Assembly: GCA_037447335.1 (NCBI GenBank)
Contig: JBBIGV010000006.1
Span: forward strand, 16,966 to 80,965
DNA length: 64,000 nt
Direction: 5' to 3'
DNA from: JBBIGV01 sp037447335
GTDB lineage: Bacteria; Bacteroidota; Ignavibacteria; Ignavibacteriales; Ignavibacteriaceae
Of the stretch, positions 7,439 to 15,650 are shown piece after piece. Numbering within the stretch: position 1 is the first letter of the stretch; each line of letters opens with the position of its first letter. The translations under genes were made by a program, and so were the position numbers. The notes beneath the pieces were generated by a model, which did no database searches, had not been told where the DNA came from, and worked only from the letters and a program-made list of their open reading frames with translations.

Positions 7439-7472
7439 AAAAAAAAGAGTAACCGTCTTACCAGTTACTCTT
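7439..7472 (-). terminator. Strong intrinsic terminator after rplQ
   Basis: On the coding strand a perfect 9-bp stem (AAGAGTAAC with GTTACTCTT) and a 10-nt loop are followed by eight T residues. It lies 20 nt after the rplQ stop and marks the end of the S10-spc-alpha transcript. Confidence 0.85.
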
Positions 7473-7492
7473 AAAATTAATTTGATCGGGAA

Positions 7493-7978
7493 TTATTTTT
7501 TAACCGGGATTTCTTCTAATGCCGGCGGAGCTTCAGCAGCTTTGGTTTTTTCTTCTTCCTTCTGAGCTTTTCTTTCTTCCCTCTTTTCCTTCTGCTCTTC
7601 TGCTTTCTTGTTAGCAACATCGTTATAGTCAACCAATTCAAGAATTGCCAGTTCTGCTGCATCACCTTTTCTGTTGCCAAGTTTTACAACCCTTGTGTAT
7701 CCACCGGGTCTATCTCCAATTTTAGGAACAATCTCGGAAAATAATTCTTTAACGACCGCCTTATCGTGAATTTCAGCCATAACAAGCCTCATTGAGTGAA
7801 GGTCGCCCCTCCGGGCTTTTGTAATAAGGTCTTCTACAAAACCTCTGGCTTCTTTAGCTTTTGCAAGGGTGGTCTTTATTCGCTTATACTTGAACAAAGA
7901 AGTAGATAGCGAACGCATTAGTGCAAGACGATGACTTGCTGTTCGGTTTAACTTTCTGCCTTTAACTTTATGTCTCAT
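7493..7978 (-). CDS. rplQ: 50S ribosomal protein L17
   Basis: The 161-aa product has the L17 core (about 1-118) with MRHKVKGRKLNRTASHR at the N-terminus and the GDRPGGYTRVVKL motif near 90. L17 sits near the exit-tunnel mouth of the 50S subunit. After residue 120 comes a Lys/Glu/Ala-rich tail of about 40 residues that short L17 proteins lack; Bacteroidota-group L17 often has such tails. It is the last gene of the alpha operon, 20 nt after rpoA, and is followed by a strong terminator. Confidence 0.98.
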   Translation of the reverse strand: MRHKVKGRKLNRTASHRLALMRSLSTSLFKYKRIKTTLAKAKEARGFVEDLITKARRGDLHSMRLVMAEIHDKAVVKELFSEIVPKIGDRPGGYTRVVKLGNRKGDAAELAILELVDYNDVANKKAEEQKEKREERKAQKEEEKTKAAEAPPALEEIPVKK

Positions 7979-7998
7979 TTGTAAAACCTTCGGGTATT

Positions 7999-8994
7999 TT
8001 AGTTTGTTTCAGTTTCTTCTTTAAGATATTTTTCAACATCCATACCGAATTCAAGGCCAAATCCTTCAACAATTTCCATAAGCTCGGCAAGTGACTTTCT
8101 TCCGAAGTTTCTGAATTTCAGCATTTCAACTTCATCCCTTCGTACAAGATCGGCAAGCATTTTAATATTGGCAGCTTTCAAACAATTGTGAGACCTTACA
8201 CTAAGCTCAAGATCATCAACACTTGTTGTTAATATTTTCTTTATTCGCTCAAATTCGCTGTCCTTTTGGCTAACAGCTTGCTCTTCTTCCTGCTCAATAT
8301 CAAAATTAATGAATAGTTGAATATGATCTCTTAAAATTTTCGCAGCCTGAGTTATGGCATCATCGGGTGTGATAGAACCATCGGTTGTAATATCGAAAGT
8401 CAATTTTTCATAGTCGTTCTTATCTCCGATCCTCACATTCTCGACATCATACTTAACATTTACTATTGGTGTAAAAATAGAATCAATAGGTATTACACCG
8501 ATAGTTTGGTCAGGAGCAATATTTTCAACTGCTGGTACATAACCAACTCCTTTACCAACTCTAATCTCAAGACCCAGCTTTGAATTTTTATTCAACGTAG
8601 CGATGTGGAGATCAGGATTAAGAATTTCTACCTCATTACTCGCCTTCTGAATATCGGCTGCAGTAAACTCACCTTCACCGGATAATGAAATGTCTATCTT
8701 ATTCGGTTTTTTCGAAAGCAGCTTCATTCTTACCTGTTTGAGGTTAAGAATGATTTCCGAAACGTCTTCAACAATGCCTTCAATTGTTGTAAATTCGTGG
8801 AGGACACCACCGAACTTAACCGAAACAATCGCAGCACCCGGTAAAGAGGAGAGCAGAACTCTTCTCAAAGAATTTCCGAGTGTTACGCCATAACCTCTTT
8901 CGAGCGGTTGTAAAGAAAACCGACCGAATGTGTTTGAATAATTTGCTTCGTCCAGTACAACATTTTCCGGCATCTTAATAAATGATACGCTCAT
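7999..8994 (-). CDS. rpoA: RNA polymerase alpha subunit
   Basis: At 331 aa this is the normal length. The N-terminal domain (about 1-230) carries the assembly motif LERGYGVTLGNSLRRVLLSS; a linker leads to the alpha-CTD (about 250-320) with the helix-hairpin-helix elements LSVRSHNCLKAANI and FGRKSLAELMEIV used for UP-element and activator contacts. It lies between rpsD and rplQ in the standard alpha operon, 39 nt after rpsD. Nothing unusual was seen. Confidence 0.99.
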   Translation of the reverse strand: MSVSFIKMPENVVLDEANYSNTFGRFSLQPLERGYGVTLGNSLRRVLLSSLPGAAIVSVKFGGVLHEFTTIEGIVEDVSEIILNLKQVRMKLLSKKPNKIDISLSGEGEFTAADIQKASNEVEILNPDLHIATLNKNSKLGLEIRVGKGVGYVPAVENIAPDQTIGVIPIDSIFTPIVNVKYDVENVRIGDKNDYEKLTFDITTDGSITPDDAITQAAKILRDHIQLFINFDIEQEEEQAVSQKDSEFERIKKILTTSVDDLELSVRSHNCLKAANIKMLADLVRRDEVEMLKFRNFGRKSLAELMEIVEGFGLEFGMDVEKYLKEETETN

Positions 8995-9033
8995 ATGTTT
9001 TCCTTTAAGATATTTCTCAAAAAAAATTTTTTA

Positions 9034-9660
9034 TTACTTGGAATAAAGCTCAACAACAAGCTGTTCGTTGGCATTTAGAGGAACATCGGCGCGCTCAGGA
9101 ACCTGAATAAATGTGCCTGAGAGCGATGCTTTATCTATCGACAACCAGGAATAGGTTGAATCCTTTACTCTCTTAAGTGCGTTATGAATAGCATCCATCT
9201 TTTTACTTTTTTCATTGATGCGAATAACATCACCGGGGGAAAGTATGTACGATGGTATGTCAACTTTTCTGTCGTTCACAAGTATATGCCCATGCCTTAT
9301 CAATTGTCTTCCCAGTTTTCTGGAGGAGGCAAACCCAATTCTGTAAACCACATTATCAAGCCTGCTTTCAAGGAGTTTGATCAGGTTTTCACCGGTTCTG
9401 CCTTTATGCTTTATTGCCTTATCAAAGTAATTCCTGAATTGTGTTTCCAGTAAACCATACATTCTTTTAATTTTTTGCTTTTCACGAAGCTGTACTCCGT
9501 ACTCGGATATTTTGCTTCTTCTTGAAAGACCATGCTCGCCTGGCGGATAATTTCTTGTTTCAATAGGACATTTTTCGGTAAAACATTTTTGTCCTTTTAG
9601 AAAAAGCTTTTGTTTTTCTCTTCTGCACAATTTACAAACAGAATCGGTGTATCTTGCCAT
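9034..9660 (-). CDS. rpsD: 30S ribosomal protein S4 (zinc-binding form)
   Basis: The 208-aa protein starts MARYTDSVCKLCRREKQ and keeps four cysteines (C9, C12, C26, C31), the C+ form that binds zinc in a knuckle. The S4 RNA-binding domain follows (about 98-160, RLDNVVYRIGFASSRKLGRQ). S4 initiates 16S rRNA folding at the 5' domain and in other bacteria represses the alpha operon; no pseudoknot leader was identified here. It sits between rpsK and rpoA with 24-39 nt gaps. Confidence 0.99.
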   Translation of the reverse strand: MARYTDSVCKLCRREKQKLFLKGQKCFTEKCPIETRNYPPGEHGLSRRSKISEYGVQLREKQKIKRMYGLLETQFRNYFDKAIKHKGRTGENLIKLLESRLDNVVYRIGFASSRKLGRQLIRHGHILVNDRKVDIPSYILSPGDVIRINEKSKKMDAIHNALKRVKDSTYSWLSIDKASLSGTFIQVPERADVPLNANEQLVVELYSK

Positions 9661-9684
9661 TTTTAGTCACTCTCCGGGATAAAA

Positions 9685-10071
9685 TTAAACTCTTCTTTTC
9701 TTTGGTGGTCTGCAGCCGTTATGTGGAATCGGTGTTACGTCTCTGATTGAAGTAATTTCCAGACCAGCCGTATGTAATGCCCTTATAGCAGCTTCCCTGC
9801 CTGAACCTGGTCCTTTAACATAAACTTCAACTTTACGCAAGCCAAGATCGTAAGCTTCTTTTGCAGCGCTTTCAGCAGATACCTGTGAAGCAAATGGTGT
9901 GTTTTTCCTTGAACCTTTAAAGCCATTTTTACCAGCCGACGACCACGATATTGTGTTTCCGTAAATATCGGTTATAGTTACAATCACGTTGTTAAAAGTT
10001 GCTTTGATGTGAGCAACACCATTTATATCAACATGAGTTTTTTTCTTTGTTTTCTTTACGCCTTTAGCCAA
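9685..10071 (-). CDS. rpsK: 30S ribosomal protein S11
   Basis: The 128-aa protein has the conserved body from VDINGVAHIKATFNNV to the Arg/Lys-rich end GCRPPKKRRV and the VKGPGSGREAAIRAL loop. S11 forms part of the platform of the 30S subunit at the E site. Length and order (rpsM-rpsK-rpsD) are standard; it follows rpsM by 27 nt. Confidence 0.99.
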   Translation of the reverse strand: MAKGVKKTKKKTHVDINGVAHIKATFNNVIVTITDIYGNTISWSSAGKNGFKGSRKNTPFASQVSAESAAKEAYDLGLRKVEVYVKGPGSGREAAIRALHTAGLEITSIRDVTPIPHNGCRPPKKRRV

Positions 10072-10098
10072 GAGTCATAACCTCCGAATTATATATCA

Positions 10099-10482
10099 TT
10101 ATTTCTTAGATGGTGCTTTTTTCTTACCGGCTACTGTTCTTCTTTTGCCTTTACGGGTACGGGAATTGGTTTTGGTTCTTTGTCCTCTCACCGGTAAACC
10201 TTTTCTATGCCGTATGCCGCGGTAGCAGCCAATATCCATTAATCTTTTTATGTTTTGCTGAACTTCCGAACGAAGTGCACCTTCGACTTTAATGTCGGCA
10301 GTAATTACTGATCGTATCTGTGCAACTTCTTCTTCATTAAGATCATTTGCTTTTTTATTCGGGTCTATTCCGGCTTCAGCAAGAATCCTGGATGATAAGT
10401 GATGTCCGATTCCATAAATGTACTGAAGACCGTAAAGCACCTTTTTATTTTTGGGTAAATCTACACCAGCTATACGAGCCAA
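10099..10482 (-). CDS. rpsM: 30S ribosomal protein S13
   Basis: The 127-aa protein begins MARIAGVDLPKNKK and has the YGIGHHLSSRILAEAGI helix and the RGQRTKTNSRTRKG tail that reaches the decoding-site tRNAs. S13 lies in the 30S head and forms bridges to L5. It is the first gene of the alpha operon block after rpmJ, separated by 21 nt. Ordinary length. Confidence 0.99.
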   Translation of the reverse strand: MARIAGVDLPKNKKVLYGLQYIYGIGHHLSSRILAEAGIDPNKKANDLNEEEVAQIRSVITADIKVEGALRSEVQQNIKRLMDIGCYRGIRHRKGLPVRGQRTKTNSRTRKGKRRTVAGKKKAPSKK

Positions 10483-10503
10483 TATTTTTCTCCTTAAAAA
10501 TTA

Positions 10504-10617
10504 TTAACCTTGACGTTGTTTATGTTTCTTGTTTTTACAGATAACTCTTACAACACCTTTTCGTTTTATTACTTTGCAGTTATCGCAAATTTTCTTAACA
10601 GAAGCTCTTACTTTCAT
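10504..10617 (-). CDS. rpmJ: 50S ribosomal protein L36
   Basis: A 37-aa ORF reads MKVRASVKKICDNCKVIKRK and continues with VICKNKKHKQRQG. The CxxC pair (C11, C14) plus Cys27 and His32 form the zinc site of the C+ form. L36 is a late-assembling 50S protein. It sits between infA and rpmM-type rpsM exactly where expected in the spc/alpha junction, 11 nt after the infA stop. Confidence 0.98.
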   Translation of the reverse strand: MKVRASVKKICDNCKVIKRKGVVRVICKNKKHKQRQG

Positions 10618-10628
10618 TACATTCTCCG

Positions 10629-10847
10629 CTATTTATACCTATAGGTAATTCTGCCTTTAGTAAGATCGTAAGGAGAAAGTTCAACCGAAACTTTATCACC
10701 TACGAGTATCTTAATAAAATGCATTCTCATTTTGCCTGAAATGTGCGCTAATATTTCATGCCCGTTATCAAGCTTAACTTTAAAATGGGCATTGGGTAAA
10801 GTTTCCGTAACTACGCCATCAACTTTTATTGGACCCTGTTTTGCCAT
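10629..10847 (-). CDS. infA: Translation initiation factor IF-1
   Basis: The product of 72 residues is a single OB-fold (MAKQGPIKVDGVVTETLPNA ... GRITYRYK), the usual IF-1 length. IF-1 occupies the A site of the 30S subunit during initiation. I chose the ATG at 10847, which overlaps the map stop codon as TGATG and so couples translation; a GTG two codons upstream (10853) is less likely. It lies in the common map-infA-rpmJ order. Confidence 0.98.
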   Translation of the reverse strand: MAKQGPIKVDGVVTETLPNAHFKVKLDNGHEILAHISGKMRMHFIKILVGDKVSVELSPYDLTKGRITYRYK

Positions 10848-11608
10848 CAGCACACCGTTAAAATTTCCGGTTTACCGTTCTGGATTAATATTGTATGTTC
10901 AAAATGCGCCGATGGCAAACCATCGGCTGTTATAACTGTCCATCCATCCTTTGCAGTTTTTACTTCGTATTTACCCATATTAACCATAGGTTCAATTGCC
11001 AAAGTCATTCCTTTTTTCAATTTCGTTCCTGTTCCTTTTTTACCAAAATTAGGAACAGAAGGATATTCGTGCAGGTGTTTCCCTACGCCATGTCCGCACA
11101 ACTCTCTTACTACTGAGAAGCCATTTGATTCAACATAATATTGAATCGAGGCAGAAATATCATGCACACGATTTCCAACCTGAGCCTGCCCAATGCCAAT
11201 GTACAAAGCTTTTTCGGTTACTTCCATCAATTTCTGTTTTTCAGTTGAGATGTTTCCTACTGCAACTGAAATGGCAGCATCACCAAAGTAACCGTTTTTA
11301 TAAACGCCAACATCAACGGCAATAATTTCACCTTCTTTAAGAACTCTGTTTCCCGGAATTCCGTGAACAACAACTTCATCAATAGATGCACAAATTGCAC
11401 CCGGAAAACTTAGTGAGGAACCCAAAGAATATCCTTTAAATGCTGGTTGGGCTCCGTTACTTAATATGTAATCTTCAGCAAGTCTGTCAAGTTCGAGCGT
11501 TGTTACGCCCGGAGCTATTCTGCTTCTGAGCAGTTGGAGAGTTTCGGCAACTATTCTGCAACTCTCACTTATAAAATCAATTTCCTTTTTGGTTTTAATA
11601 TAAATCAC
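10847..11608 (-). CDS. map: Type I methionine aminopeptidase
   Basis: The 253-aa enzyme removes the initiator methionine. The five metal ligands of the pita-bread fold can be seen as Asp in IIAVDVGV and GYFGDAAIS, His in CGHGVG, Glu in AIEPMV and Glu in HFEHTI. The start is GTG, 7 nt after secY. It lacks any N-terminal extension. The stop overlaps the infA start. Ordinary placement in the spc operon. Confidence 0.98.
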   Translation of the reverse strand: MIYIKTKKEIDFISESCRIVAETLQLLRSRIAPGVTTLELDRLAEDYILSNGAQPAFKGYSLGSSLSFPGAICASIDEVVVHGIPGNRVLKEGEIIAVDVGVYKNGYFGDAAISVAVGNISTEKQKLMEVTEKALYIGIGQAQVGNRVHDISASIQYYVESNGFSVVRELCGHGVGKHLHEYPSVPNFGKKGTGTKLKKGMTLAIEPMVNMGKYEVKTAKDGWTVITADGLPSAHFEHTILIQNGKPEILTVC

Positions 11609-11615
11609 TTCTAAA

Positions 11616-12953
11616 TCAGAATCTTCTTCCCTTAATCTTACCCGATTTCATAAATCCGTCATAATGCCGCATTAGTAAGTGCGATTCAATCTGTTGTAAT
11701 GTATCTAATGAAACGCCTACCATAATCAATAAACTTGTACCTCCGAAGAATTGTGCAAACCTTCCTGATACTCCCCACGCTGAGACGAATGCCGGAAGTA
11801 TAGCAACAATTGCAAGGAAAAATGAACCCGGAAGTGTAATCTTTGTCAGGATGTTATCAATAAACTCTGATGTTTGCTTCCCGGGTCTGATTCCAGGTAT
11901 AAAACCTCCCTGCTTTTTCATATTATCGGCAACATCCTTCGGGTTAAATGCTATAGCCGTATAGAAATATGTAAAGAAGATAATCATCAACGCATAAATA
12001 GTTGAGTACACCGGTGATGTATATATGAAATAACTTGAGAGACTCTGCAGAAATTCATTATCCGGGAAGAATGATAATACCGTATTAGGAATAAACATAA
12101 TCGCCTGTGCAAAGATGATTGGCATAACTCCGGCAGTGTTAACTCTCATAGGAATATACTGTGTAACTCCTCCGTAAACTTTTCTACCTACAACTCTTTT
12201 AGCATATTGAACAGGTATTCGCCTTGTTCCTTGTGTAACAAGCACTACGCCTGAAATAATTAAGACCATGAAAGCAACAATCACCAACTCGATAATAAGG
12301 CTCCTTGAGCCGGCGCTGATAAGTGCATACTCATCGAGTATAGCAAACGGGAATACTGCTATGATTCCAATAAAGATTATCAGAGAAATACCGTTACCGA
12401 TTCCTTTATCTGTAATCTGTTCGCCCATCCACATCATGAAAATTGTGCCTGAAGTCAGAATTATTACAGTGCTTAAAGTCCATGCAAAACCTTGTACCGC
12501 CTCAGGAACAATTGGAATACCCTGTACATTTATGTTCAGGAGCCTGATGGTAACACCCCAGGCCTGCATCATTGAGATCAGCACGGTTCCATAACGTGTA
12601 AGTTGGGTAATTTTCTTTCTGCCTTCTTCACCTTCCTGCTGGAGTTTCTGGAAATAAGGAACGACCGCACCCATCAACTGGATTATAATGGATGCAGAGA
12701 TGTAAGGCATTATACCAAGAGCAAATATTGCAGCGTTTGAAAATGCACCGCCGACGAAGAGGTCATATAATCCAAAAAGATTATCAGTCGTTTGGTTTTT
12801 CATACTCTCTGAGAGAAGTACTGCATCGACACCCGGCAATGTAAGGTGTGAACCAATACGTACAATAACAAGCAAAGACAAAGTGTAAATTATCCTTTGC
12901 CTTAACTCGTGTATTTTAAAAATATTTCTGAATGTTTCTGTAAGTTTTGCCAT
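11616..12953 (-). CDS. secY: Preprotein translocase channel subunit SecY
   Basis: The 445-aa protein has ten hydrophobic segments and the conserved SecY blocks: an ALGIMPYISASIIIQL helix near 80, the plug-region GGAFSNAAIF, and the PGIRPGKQT cytoplasmic loop near 350 that contacts SecA and ribosomes. SecY forms the protein-conducting pore with SecE (encoded at 37758-37940). It follows rplO by 11 nt as the last integral gene of the spc block. The T9SS cargo proteins of this window would cross the inner membrane here. Confidence 0.99.
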   Translation of the reverse strand: MAKLTETFRNIFKIHELRQRIIYTLSLLVIVRIGSHLTLPGVDAVLLSESMKNQTTDNLFGLYDLFVGGAFSNAAIFALGIMPYISASIIIQLMGAVVPYFQKLQQEGEEGRKKITQLTRYGTVLISMMQAWGVTIRLLNINVQGIPIVPEAVQGFAWTLSTVIILTSGTIFMMWMGEQITDKGIGNGISLIIFIGIIAVFPFAILDEYALISAGSRSLIIELVIVAFMVLIISGVVLVTQGTRRIPVQYAKRVVGRKVYGGVTQYIPMRVNTAGVMPIIFAQAIMFIPNTVLSFFPDNEFLQSLSSYFIYTSPVYSTIYALMIIFFTYFYTAIAFNPKDVADNMKKQGGFIPGIRPGKQTSEFIDNILTKITLPGSFFLAIVAILPAFVSAWGVSGRFAQFFGGTSLLIMVGVSLDTLQQIESHLLMRHYDGFMKSGKIKGRRF

Positions 12954-12964
12954 TTATATCCGCA

Positions 12965-13423
12965 TTAAATCTTTTTAATTGATCCGCCGGCAGCTTCAAT
13001 TTTTTCTTTAGCCGAATTGCTGAAGGCATTCACTTCAAGCTGCAGCTTTGCTTTAAACTCGCCGTTACCAAGTATCTTAACGGCTTTTTTGGTGCTTGAA
13101 ATTAATCCGGCTGCTTTAAGAACTTCTGCTGTAATAACTATATGGGTGATCTTTTTTGAATCAACAAGTTTCTGAATCGAATCCAGATTCACCAACTGAA
13201 ATTCATTCTTAAAAATATTCGTGAATCCAAACTTCGGAACTCTTCGCTGAAGCGGCATCTGACCGCCTTCAAAACCCCTTTTAGCTTTTGCTCCTGAGCG
13301 GGATAACTGTCCGTTCATTCCTCTTGTTGAAGTGCCTCCGTGTCCGGAGCCTTCACCGCGTCCAACTCTTTTACGATTATTTCTTGAACCTGCAGCATAT
13401 TTAAGATTACTTAATCTATCCAT
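12965..13423 (-). CDS. rplO: 50S ribosomal protein L15
   Basis: The 152-aa protein starts with MDRLSNLKYAAGSRNNRKRV and the Gly/Arg-rich GRGEGSGHGGTSTRGMNGQLSR segment that threads through 23S rRNA, then the globular L18e/L15 domain (about 75-150). It lies between rpmD and secY, 12 nt after rpmD. Normal length. Confidence 0.99.
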   Translation of the reverse strand: MDRLSNLKYAAGSRNNRKRVGRGEGSGHGGTSTRGMNGQLSRSGAKAKRGFEGGQMPLQRRVPKFGFTNIFKNEFQLVNLDSIQKLVDSKKITHIVITAEVLKAAGLISSTKKAVKILGNGEFKAKLQLEVNAFSNSAKEKIEAAGGSIKKI

Positions 13424-13435
13424 TTTAAAAACCTG

Positions 13436-13618
13436 CTATTTAACTTCTTCTACTTTAACTAAGTGACTTACTTTATTTATCATTCCTCTTATCTGAGGGG
13501 AATCGTTATGGATCCTTTCCCAGTTAGGTCTACCGAGCCCGAGGGCTTCGATAGTTCTTTTCTGATCTTTAGGTCTGTCAATAATACTTCTTATCTGTGT
13601 AATTTTAATTTTTCCCAT
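13436..13618 (-). CDS. rpmD: 50S ribosomal protein L30
   Basis: A 60-aa protein, MGKIKITQIRSIIDRPKDQK onward, with the RTIEALGLGRPNWERIHND core of L30. I start at ATG 13618 because a GAGGA ribosome site lies just upstream, inside the end of the reading frame; an upstream in-frame start would overlap the rpsE stop. L30 binds 23S and 5S rRNA regions. Standard position between rpsE and rplO. Confidence 0.97.
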   Translation of the reverse strand: MGKIKITQIRSIIDRPKDQKRTIEALGLGRPNWERIHNDSPQIRGMINKVSHLVKVEEVK

Positions 13619-13629
13619 TTCATCCTCAA

Positions 13630-14148
13630 TCAAGAGCTGAATAATTCAGTTAATGTCAATTTTCTTTTCTTTGCCATCTTTCGTGCATCAATCTGATTTA
13701 TGAGAGCGCTAAGAGTTGCTTTAACCTGATTGTGCGGATTGCTTGAACCTAATGACTTGGTCAAAACATCCTGCACACCTGCTGCTTCAAGAACTGCACG
13801 AACACCGCCGCCGGCAATTAAGCCGGTACCGGGTGAAGCCGGTTTCAATAAAACTCTTCCTGCTCCGTACTTACCAATAATTTCATGAGCGACTGTTCCT
13901 TTAATAACCGGAACTTTTACAAGGCTTTTCTTTGCGTCATCTATTCCTTTAGAGATTGCATCGGTAACTTCATTAGCTTTACCGAGTCCGACACCGACCA
14001 CACCATTGCCGTTACCAACAACAACAATAGCATTAAAGCTGAACCGGCGACCGCCTTTAACAACTTTAGCTACCCGGTTGATGTGAACTACTTTTTCTCT
14101 AAGTCCTTCAGTCTCGTTTGACTTAATAGCTTTCAATTTGATCTCCAA
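13630..14148 (-). CDS. rpsE: 30S ribosomal protein S5
   Basis: The 172-aa protein has the double-stranded-RNA-binding domain (about 15-80, VVKGGRRFSFNAIVVVGNGNG) and the C-terminal domain with APASPGTG-like loop KPASPGTGLIAGGGVRAVLE. S5 shapes the mRNA entry and decoding accuracy. Upstream, a tRNA-Gln gene lies between it and rplR, which is not the standard arrangement. Confidence 0.99.
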   Translation of the reverse strand: MEIKLKAIKSNETEGLREKVVHINRVAKVVKGGRRFSFNAIVVVGNGNGVVGVGLGKANEVTDAISKGIDDAKKSLVKVPVIKGTVAHEIIGKYGAGRVLLKPASPGTGLIAGGGVRAVLEAAGVQDVLTKSLGSSNPHNQVKATLSALINQIDARKMAKKRKLTLTELFSS

Positions 14149-14201
14149 AACTAACTGGTTCTTAAAATCATAATTATATTAAATCCGGCACTAATTAATT
14201 G

Positions 14202-14272
14202 TTGCCGGGAGAGGATTCGAACCTCTACATACGGCTCCAAAGGCCGCTGTCCTACCATTAGACGACCCGGCA
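14202..14272 (-). tRNA. tRNA-Gln (anticodon TTG)
   Basis: Hand folding gives a 7-bp acceptor stem TGCCGGG/CCCGGCA, the anticodon stem GCGGC/GCCGT with loop CTTTGGA (anticodon TTG, reads CAA) and a T arm GAGGT TCGAATC. CCA is not encoded. It lies inside the spc operon between rplR and rpsE on the same strand, 54 nt before the rpsE start codon, so it is presumably cut out of the ribosomal-protein message. Confidence 0.95.
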
Positions 14273-14292
14273 AAATTCGGGTTTGTGCGTTC

Positions 14293-14658
14293 TCAAAATT
14301 TTAATCCTCCTTCGCGGGCTCCATCTGCAAGGGCCTGTATTCTGCCGTGGTAGCGGTATCCGTTACGATCGAAAACCACAATGGATATATTTTTTTCAAG
14401 TGCTTTTTTTGCCAGAAGGTTTCCAACTAATTTAGATTTTGAAACTTTGCCTTTAGCACTTTTTATTTCTTCAGTAAGCTCTTGAGAATGCGAGGAAGCA
14501 GCAGCAAGTGTTTTGCCTGCTGTATCATCAATAATCTGAGCATAAATATTATTAAGACTGCGGTAAACTGTCAGCCTGGGTTTCTCGGCAGTACCAGAAA
14601 TCTTTTTTCTTATGCTGATCTTTGAACGTAATCTTAAATTATTATTCTTCTTTATCAT
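14293..14658 (-). CDS. rplR: 50S ribosomal protein L18
   Basis: The 121-aa protein shows the basic N-terminal tail and the L18p core (RLTVYRSLNNIYAQIIDD, NGYRYHGRIQALADGAREGG). L18 binds 5S rRNA. The gene follows rplF by 22 nt; after it comes a 144-nt gap holding tRNA-Gln before rpsE. Confidence 0.99.
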   Translation of the reverse strand: MIKKNNNLRLRSKISIRKKISGTAEKPRLTVYRSLNNIYAQIIDDTAGKTLAAASSHSQELTEEIKSAKGKVSKSKLVGNLLAKKALEKNISIVVFDRNGYRYHGRIQALADGAREGGLKF

Positions 14659-14680
14659 TTCTTCTGCTCTCCGCTAAAAA

Positions 14681-15226
14681 TTATTTACTGGCAGTTTTGC
14701 CTGCTTTCCTTTGAATAATTTCATCAGAATATTTAATTCCTTTGCCTTTGTATGGTTCAGGTTTTCTGAACGATCTTATCTTAGAGGCAACCATTCCGAC
14801 TAATTGCTTATCAATACCTGAAACTATAATCTGTGCAGGTGTTGGCGTTTGTACAGTAATTCCATCCGGCGGCATAAAATAGATCGGATGTGAGTAACCA
14901 ATATAAATTAAAAGATTTTTACCTTTCATTTCAGCTTTGTAACCAACACCAACTATATCCAGAGTTTTCTGATATTCTTCTGTAACACCTGTTATAAGAT
15001 TTTGAAGTAATGCACGGGTTAAACCGTGAAGCGCTTTGTTTTCTTTTTTATCATCCGGTCTTGTAACAACCAATTCTTCGCCACTTAAAGCAACCGTAAT
15101 ATTCGGATGGATACTATGATGCAGCTCGCCCTTAGGACCCTTAACTTTAAACTCAGTTCCGGTAAGATTTATAGTTACGCCTTTCGGAACACTAATGGGT
15201 TTTTTACCAATTCTTGACACTTTCAA
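14681..15226 (-). CDS. rplF: 50S ribosomal protein L6
   Basis: The 181-aa protein has the two repeated alpha/beta domains of L6 and the signature PEPYKGKGIKYSDE near 155-168. L6 lies at the base of the L7/L12 stalk near the GTPase centre. Spacing to rpsH (15 nt) and rplR (22 nt) fits the spc operon. Confidence 0.99.
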   Translation of the reverse strand: MKVSRIGKKPISVPKGVTINLTGTEFKVKGPKGELHHSIHPNITVALSGEELVVTRPDDKKENKALHGLTRALLQNLITGVTEEYQKTLDIVGVGYKAEMKGKNLLIYIGYSHPIYFMPPDGITVQTPTPAQIIVSGIDKQLVGMVASKIRSFRKPEPYKGKGIKYSDEIIQRKAGKTASK

Positions 15227-15241
15227 ATCTCCATAGATGAA

Positions 15242-15637
15242 TTACCAAATATAACAGATAACTTCGCCGCCTAAAGAAACCTTCCTGGCTTCATTGTCGG
15301 TAAGCAATCCCTTGGGTGTAGATATAACCGCTATACCAAGTCCATTATAAACCCTCGGGAGTTCATCAGACTTTTTGTAAACACGCAAACCGGGTGTGCT
15401 GATTCTTTTCAACCCGCTGATGGCAGAATCACCATTAACATATTTTAAGTAAAGCCTGAGCATATTCTGCTTATGGTCTTCAATTACAGTATAGTCGTCT
15501 ATAAAATTATATTTCTTCATTATGTCAGCCAAACCAACTTTTATTTTTGAAGAAGGTATTTCTACTCTAACCTTTTTGGCTTTAGCTGCATTTCTGATAC
15601 GAGTTAAAAAATCTGATATAGGGTCCGTTACGGGCAT
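15242..15637 (-). CDS. rpsH: 30S ribosomal protein S8
   Basis: The 131-aa protein starts MPVTDPISDFLTRIRNAAKA and ends GGEVICYIW, with the GIAVISTPKGLLTDNEAR motif near 100-118. S8 binds the central domain of 16S rRNA and in other bacteria represses the spc operon by binding its mRNA. It follows rpsN by 13 nt. Confidence 0.99.
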   Translation of the reverse strand: MPVTDPISDFLTRIRNAAKAKKVRVEIPSSKIKVGLADIMKKYNFIDDYTVIEDHKQNMLRLYLKYVNGDSAISGLKRISTPGLRVYKKSDELPRVYNGLGIAVISTPKGLLTDNEARKVSLGGEVICYIW

Positions 15638-15650
15638 TTACAATCTCCTT

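Noticed and set aside
10629..10853. infA starting at GTG 10853
   Set aside because: The ATG at 10847 overlaps the map stop as TGATG and gives the usual IF-1 N-terminus MAKQ.
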